A stretch of DNA of 64,000 nucleotides, taken from contig JAHRFD010000011.1 in NCBI GenBank assembly GCA_020882975.1, forward strand, positions 46,267 to 110,266, given 5' to 3'. The notes below the pieces were generated by a model. It was not told where the DNA came from, made no database searches, and saw only the letters and a list, made by a program, of their open reading frames with translations. This DNA comes from Microcoleus sp. EPA2 (GTDB lineage: Bacteria > Cyanobacteriota > Cyanobacteriia > Cyanobacteriales > Microcoleaceae). The number at the start of each line of letters is the position of its first letter. Positions within the stretch are counted from its first letter, which is position 1. The translations under genes were made by a program, and so were the position numbers. Below, piece after piece: positions 59,967 through 64,000 of this stretch.

Positions 59967-61271
59967 CTACTTTTGTGAAAGAGCTAACTCTGCCTTCAGA
60001 AAATCTACAAACTGTCGGGCTGTTCGGCCCGATCGCCCATTACGGCGAGTTGCCCACTCTTTAGCCCGGTGTTCCAAATCTTCAGGTGCCAGTTGGATGC
60101 CAGCCAGGAGCGCCAGATGTCGGACAATGGTTAAATAAGTGTTTTGATCGGCCGGTTCAAAAGTTAAAGTCAAGCCAAAGCGATCGCTAAATGAAAGTTT
60201 TTCCTGCACCGTATCCCAAGCGTGAATTTCATCACCATCGCGGGGGCGGGGTCTATCGTCAAAAAACTCTCGAATTAAATGCCGCCTATTAGATGTGGCG
60301 TAAACAACTACATTTTGAGCTTTGGCGGTGACATTCCCTTCTAAAACCACTTTCAAGGCTTTAAAAGCATCATCATCTTCCTCAAAGGAAAGGTCATCTA
60401 CAAAAATAATAAACTTCTGAGGAACACCTCGCAACTGTTCCATAATTAGCGGTAAATCTTGCAAATCGGATTTAGATACTTCAATCAAGCGCAAATTGCG
60501 ATCGCCAAACTCATTCAACAGCGACTTCACCAAAGAAGACTTACCAGAACCACGACTACCGTATAGCAAAACGTGCAAAGCCGGATAACCCGCCAGCAAA
60601 AATTCCGTATTTTTGACCAAAGCATCTCGTTGCCAATCGCAGCAAACCAACTCTTTCAACTTGATGCGATCGGGATGATAAATACTCGACAACTGACCGT
60701 TTCGCCACTGAAATGCGCGATATTCAGCAAATAAACCAGTGCCAAACTTGCGGTAATATTCTGCCAAAGATTCCGCAGCACTCGACCAATTTTCCAGTTT
60801 TCCAGGCAGAGGCAAATCGTCGCTTTCTTTAATAGTTTCAGAATCCCAAATCGGAGGTACGGCTTCCAGTTGTCCAGCGACTCGCACCCACTTACTCAAC
60901 TGCTCCCCGCTGCATTGATAAAGATTTTGTAACACTTGTAAATCATGTCGCGCGGCTTCCACTAAGGCGGGAGACAAACTGGCAAAATCTGTTTTTTGAG
61001 CTTGGCGAGAAAAGGGGTTTTCGTCTTTGAGGATTTGGGAAATCAGGAAACCTTTCCAGCTCATATTTTGAGCAGCCTGAACTTTAAACCAGTTCCCATA
61101 GGCTGTCAGACAGTCAATACCGCTGACTTCGCTATGGTGCAGGGCTTGCAACAAATCCAGAAAAGCTTGACCAGCAGGGCTTTTGAAGACAGATTGATAC
61201 AGCAACAGGGATGCTGCTTGGCGTTGGAGGTAGCGAATTTGGGCGATCGCACCAGAAGTTAGGGCCGACAT
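59967..61271 (-). CDS. DUF815-family AAA ATPase
   Basis: 434 residues from the ATG at 61271; an upstream ATG at 61340 is less likely. Walker A GSRGSGKSSLVKSL, Walker B KFIIFVDDLSFEEDD, sensor-like VVYATSNRRHLIREFFDDR, then FSDRFGLTLTFEPADQNTY near the C-terminus. The N-terminal 200 residues are helical. DUF815 proteins are AAA ATPases of unknown role, perhaps remodelling partners. The TerB gene follows with a 34-base gap, and a TMEM14 gene lies divergent. Confidence 0.9.
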   Translation of the reverse strand: MSALTSGAIAQIRYLQRQAASLLLYQSVFKSPAGQAFLDLLQALHHSEVSGIDCLTAYGNWFKVQAAQNMSWKGFLISQILKDENPFSRQAQKTDFASLSPALVEAARHDLQVLQNLYQCSGEQLSKWVRVAGQLEAVPPIWDSETIKESDDLPLPGKLENWSSAAESLAEYYRKFGTGLFAEYRAFQWRNGQLSSIYHPDRIKLKELVCCDWQRDALVKNTEFLLAGYPALHVLLYGSRGSGKSSLVKSLLNEFGDRNLRLIEVSKSDLQDLPLIMEQLRGVPQKFIIFVDDLSFEEDDDAFKALKVVLEGNVTAKAQNVVVYATSNRRHLIREFFDDRPRPRDGDEIHAWDTVQEKLSFSDRFGLTLTFEPADQNTYLTIVRHLALLAGIQLAPEDLEHRAKEWATRRNGRSGRTARQFVDFLKAELALSQK

Positions 61272-61398
61272 AATTGCAGTTGTATAACGAAGTGAAATAT
61301 CCCAGTGGGGTTTAATAAATTTTCTAACAATTAGTGACACTAATTGCAGGCCGCGCTGTATAAATTTAGATGCACTTGTGAAATCAGAAGGATAAAAA

Positions 61399-61722
61399 AT
61401 GAATTTAGGTATAGCAGCAGCCCTAGGCTATGGGACTTTAACCCTGATTGGTGGCATCATGGGCTACGTCAAGGCAAAAAGCCAAGCCTCCTTAATTTCT
61501 GGTCTCCTTAGCGGTTCGCTGCTAATTTTAGCTGGCATCGCCCAGATCCTGGGACAAAGTTGGGGTTTAATATTAGCAGCAGCCATTTCTGCTGTTTTAG
61601 TAGTGGTGTTTATTCTGCGGTTGGCAAAAACTCGCAAATTCATGCCAGCAGGAATGTTAATTTTAGCCAGCTTAGCCTCTTTCGGAGCGATCGCCTACGA
61701 AATCAGCGGTCAATATCAATAG
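61399..61722 (+). CDS. TMEM14-family membrane protein
   Basis: 107 residues with four hydrophobic helices and glycine/alanine-rich packing: GGIMGYVKAKSQASLISGLL, GSLLILAGIAQILG and LAKTRKFMPAGMLILASLAS. The family is the FAX1/TMEM14 type; plastid relatives export fatty acids. Here, a role in lipid or small-molecule transport across a cell membrane is possible but unproved. Confidence 0.92.
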   Translation: MNLGIAAALGYGTLTLIGGIMGYVKAKSQASLISGLLSGSLLILAGIAQILGQSWGLILAAAISAVLVVVFILRLAKTRKFMPAGMLILASLASFGAIAYEISGQYQ

Positions 61723-61739
61723 TCAGTGAATTGTTGACT

Positions 61740-61954
61740 GTTGTCGATCGTTAGTTGTTATTTGCGTCGCCCTGAGCGAAGTCGAAGGGTTGTTTGTTTT
61801 GTTGGTTTTGAGTCTGGTTGAATCTTGTTCCCAGGCTATTCCTGGGAATACATACCTAGAGGCTCTGCCTCCAATAATTCATAACAAATAACCCATAACA
61901 AATAACCCATAACAAATAACCAATAACCAATAACCAATAACCAATAACCAATAA
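61740..61954. repeat. Heptamer array AACAAATAACC/AATAACC
   Basis: From 61877 to 61950 AACCCATAACAAAT and AACCAATAACCAATAACC repeat about ten times. An interspersed motif CGCCCTGAGCGAAGTCGAAG lies near 61768-61790. It separates convergent genes. Confidence 0.8.
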
Positions 61955-62980
61955 CTATTGACCAATCACGGATTCAATATGCTGCTGAACTTCCTGGAGT
62001 TGTTGGAACTGCAATTCCATCCAATTTTTTTGGGCCGCTCGCTGTTCCGGTGTTTCTTTCTGGTATCTCACCTGCTTTTCTAAAAAATCACTGTAGAACC
62101 TCATCATTTTTTCAATTGTTTGAATTGCTAAATTAATCCGGTCTTCAAATATTAAAATAATCAAATTATCTATAATCGCTCCAATCACCTTACAACATTC
62201 TTCAAAATCTACCAAACTGATTCCCATATTGCTTTTATGCACCAGAGTTTCCACCGGAACTTTGACGGTTTCTTTGAAAGTCTTCAGATCGGAGATTGGC
62301 AAATATTTCATAGGTTCGGTAAACTTAGAGACAATTTCTCCGCCTAGGGACTGTACTTGCTCTCTAAAATTAGATTGACTTTGGATATCGAAGCATTCAA
62401 TACAAAATTCAAGTTTTTCTATGTCTATACTTTGTAATTCTTTGAAAATTACATTAAGTTCATTTTCCACAACCAAAACTACCCGCTCTGCATGGAAATT
62501 CACTTCATTTCTTAACTCTTTATGTAAATTATTTTTTTCATAAAAACCAATAGTATCTCTGAGAAACTTTTGCTGATTTTCATCCCACAAAAACCACTGA
62601 TTTTGTAACTTAGCAGCCTTTTCTTTCCAGAGTTGGCGCACTTTAACAACAGCTTCATATTTGCCCTGTTTTCCTAAATTACGAATTCTCGCATCGCATC
62701 CGGTAAGTTTGCCAATTTGCTCCCAAATATCCACGGAAGATGCTTGAGCAATTCTCGGCTTGCTATGCCAGATATCCTCAGCATGAGATACATCTTTAAA
62801 ACACACCTGAAGTAAAGCCTTGAGTCTGAGGGCAGATTGCTTAATTTCTTGAATGCAGGGTTGCACATCTACGCTGAGGTTAGTAGCTGACTGTTTCATT
62901 TCTAGGGATTGGTATTCGTCTGCGAGCAATCGATCGCTAAACTGGGTAATAGCCTGGAATACCTTGAGATATTCATTCAT
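61955..62980 (-). CDS. Coiled-coil protein of unknown function
   Basis: 341 residues, soluble, highly helical. VKVRQLWKEKAAKLQNQWFL and NELNVIFKELQSIDIEKLEF are examples of its amphipathic helices; the last 60 residues form a Gln/Glu-rich coiled coil (QRAAQKNWMELQFQQLQEVQ). No enzyme motif or transmembrane segment. It is divergent from the partial gene at 63059 with 78 bases between the starts, so the two may share control and form a two-component structural system. Confidence 0.75.
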   Translation of the reverse strand: MNEYLKVFQAITQFSDRLLADEYQSLEMKQSATNLSVDVQPCIQEIKQSALRLKALLQVCFKDVSHAEDIWHSKPRIAQASSVDIWEQIGKLTGCDARIRNLGKQGKYEAVVKVRQLWKEKAAKLQNQWFLWDENQQKFLRDTIGFYEKNNLHKELRNEVNFHAERVVLVVENELNVIFKELQSIDIEKLEFCIECFDIQSQSNFREQVQSLGGEIVSKFTEPMKYLPISDLKTFKETVKVPVETLVHKSNMGISLVDFEECCKVIGAIIDNLIILIFEDRINLAIQTIEKMMRFYSDFLEKQVRYQKETPEQRAAQKNWMELQFQQLQEVQQHIESVIGQ

Positions 62981-63058
62981 TTCGTTTTATTCCTCTCTCT
63001 CCCTAAATAGCATACAATACAAAACATCTGCCTTTTTGAATGCAAACTGAGCCACAAC

Positions 63059-64000
63059 ATGAATTATGTATTCACCCCTACAACTCAGGCTCTACTCAAT
63101 ACTGGCAACCTGGTACAGCCTGCTACCCAAAAAGGAAAATTGCTGCCCGCAGCTAGAGATCCAGTGACTGGGGAGTTTGTGGAGATTGCCAAAATATTTT
63201 ATCAATCAACGAGTGAAATTCCAGAAACTCGCGGAGTTTTAGGATTGCTAGCACACTTGGCAGGAGGTAGCCCCCTAGAGCCATTGGTAGCCCCTGTGCA
63301 TCTGACAATGGCACCCTTGCAGATTGCTCAAACTCATGTGGGATTTCAAAAAATATACAGAGTGCTTAATTCGCTAAAAATTAATTTGGCTGTGATGCAA
63401 GCCACTACTGCTGTTATTGGTGTCGGGAATGTATCCCCGACCATTTTGTCAGCAGTAAATCTCGAACAAATATTACAATTAAAAGAAGAAGCAAAGCAGC
63501 AAAGGCTAAAAATTAAAGATGGTTTTATCGATCTCAGGCATATCCTCAAAGACAAAGGAGTAGAGGTAATTCAGCAGATTTATAAGGTGGCTCATGACTC
63601 AAAATTTGAGGTACACCGCCAGCAATTGGTTAATGGTTATGAGGTTTTTTCTAAAGGGATTAAACGCTGCCAGTCTGCCCTGACTGTAGGGGATGTGAAA
63701 CTGCGGAATTCGGAAATTAATAGCGGGCGTGAAGAGTTGTTTGAGGCTTTAAAAATCTATGAAAATTCCTGTTTTTTGGAGGGGTTGTGTTCGGCGGGAC
63801 AAATGAGGAAAATTGAATGCGTTTGGGCGATAGAACAGGCGATCGCCGTTACGTTTCAGTTGCAGCGGGCCTATGATATGGTTAGCGATCGCCTCCAGGA
63901 ACTCCAATCAAAAATCCGTCAACATTGTCTAACTGTGGTTAAAGAATGCCAATCGGAACTAGAACTAGATTTTTTATTTCCCGAAATTATCAGAATTCTC
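63059..64000 (+). CDS. Protein of unknown function (partial, 3' end outside window)
   Basis: At least 314 residues; the frame from the ATG at 63059 has no stop before the window edge. It begins MNYVFTPTTQALLNTGNLVQ, then a short moderately hydrophobic part with LGLLAHLAGGSPLEPLVAPV and AVMQATTAVIGVGNVSPTIL (about 75-145), followed by helical coiled-coil-like sequence (LEQILQLKEEAKQQRLKIKD). No signature was recognised. The Gly/Pro region could be a membrane hairpin between soluble helical parts. Likely partner of the divergent gene at 61955. Confidence 0.7.
   Translation, partial: MNYVFTPTTQALLNTGNLVQPATQKGKLLPAARDPVTGEFVEIAKIFYQSTSEIPETRGVLGLLAHLAGGSPLEPLVAPVHLTMAPLQIAQTHVGFQKIYRVLNSLKINLAVMQATTAVIGVGNVSPTILSAVNLEQILQLKEEAKQQRLKIKDGFIDLRHILKDKGVEVIQQIYKVAHDSKFEVHRQQLVNGYEVFSKGIKRCQSALTVGDVKLRNSEINSGREELFEALKIYENSCFLEGLCSAGQMRKIECVWAIEQAIAVTFQLQRAYDMVSDRLQELQSKIRQHCLTVVKECQSELELDFLFPEIIRIL

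Overview
The window is chromosomal DNA of a cyanobacterium, probably a filamentous Oscillatoriales type such as Microcoleus, Oscillatoria or Phormidium (inferred from gene content, not proved). The evidence is the many HIP1 octamers (GCGATCGC), the NDH-1 subunits NdhF and NdhD, a RbcR-type LysR regulator, a near-complete phylloquinone (men) gene set, large multidomain Ser/Thr and histidine kinases, and dense families of short interspersed and tandem repeats between genes. No rRNA, tRNA or CRISPR array was recognised.

Layout. 1-733: start of a ribbon-helix-helix/coiled-coil protein with a perfect 123-bp tandem duplication, cut by the window edge. 1525-5414: an antitoxin-like HTH fused to a PAS histidine kinase, convergent with a Ser/Thr kinase fused to a formylglycine-generating-enzyme-like domain. 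5998-10924: a six-gene leftward redox/membrane cluster divergent from a LysR gene. 10990-11970: a truncated AAA ATPase. 12216-14812: a persulfide-oxidation operon (TauE-type exporter, rhodanese, persulfide dioxygenase) divergent from its likely ArsR regulator. 14890-16753: MAPEG protein, LuxR-type regulator and a small secreted protein. 16852-17529: a dead toxin-antitoxin locus split by a 144-bp MITE. 17889-22040: ndhD and ndhF. 22322-25239: an RTX-like remnant, thioredoxin, NnrU protein and rbcR. 25580-41717: two Ser/Thr kinases, a HAD hydrolase, an NdbB-like type II NAD(P)H dehydrogenase, a three-PAS histidine kinase, a DCC protein, a 1821-residue kinase/ATPase/histidine kinase and a 795-residue GAF protein. 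41785-42535: decayed IS200/IS605-type element. 42909-49234: RTX-like protein, aat, rpsN, nth, rseP, a membrane metalloprotease and grxC. 49306-59388: the men region. 59486-64000: TerB-like protein, DUF815 ATPase, TMEM14 protein and a divergent pair of unknown proteins, the last running off the edge.

How the genes work together. menF, menD, menH, menC, menE, the DHNA-CoA hydrolase and menA supply most steps from chorismate to demethylphylloquinone; menB and the final methyltransferase are not here. An NdbB-like reductase lies 20 kb away. Three histidine kinases share one core module, yet no response regulator is present, so their partners must lie elsewhere. The persulfide genes form a self-contained regulated sulfur unit.

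Most unusual features: (i) intergenic-type G/C-rich and heptamer repeats inserted in frame inside menD and menE; (ii) a 144-bp MITE with perfect 18-bp inverted ends and a 10-bp target duplication inside a vapC-like gene; (iii) a TA-antitoxin-like domain fused to a histidine kinase; (iv) an uncharacterised LysR-linked redox/membrane operon.
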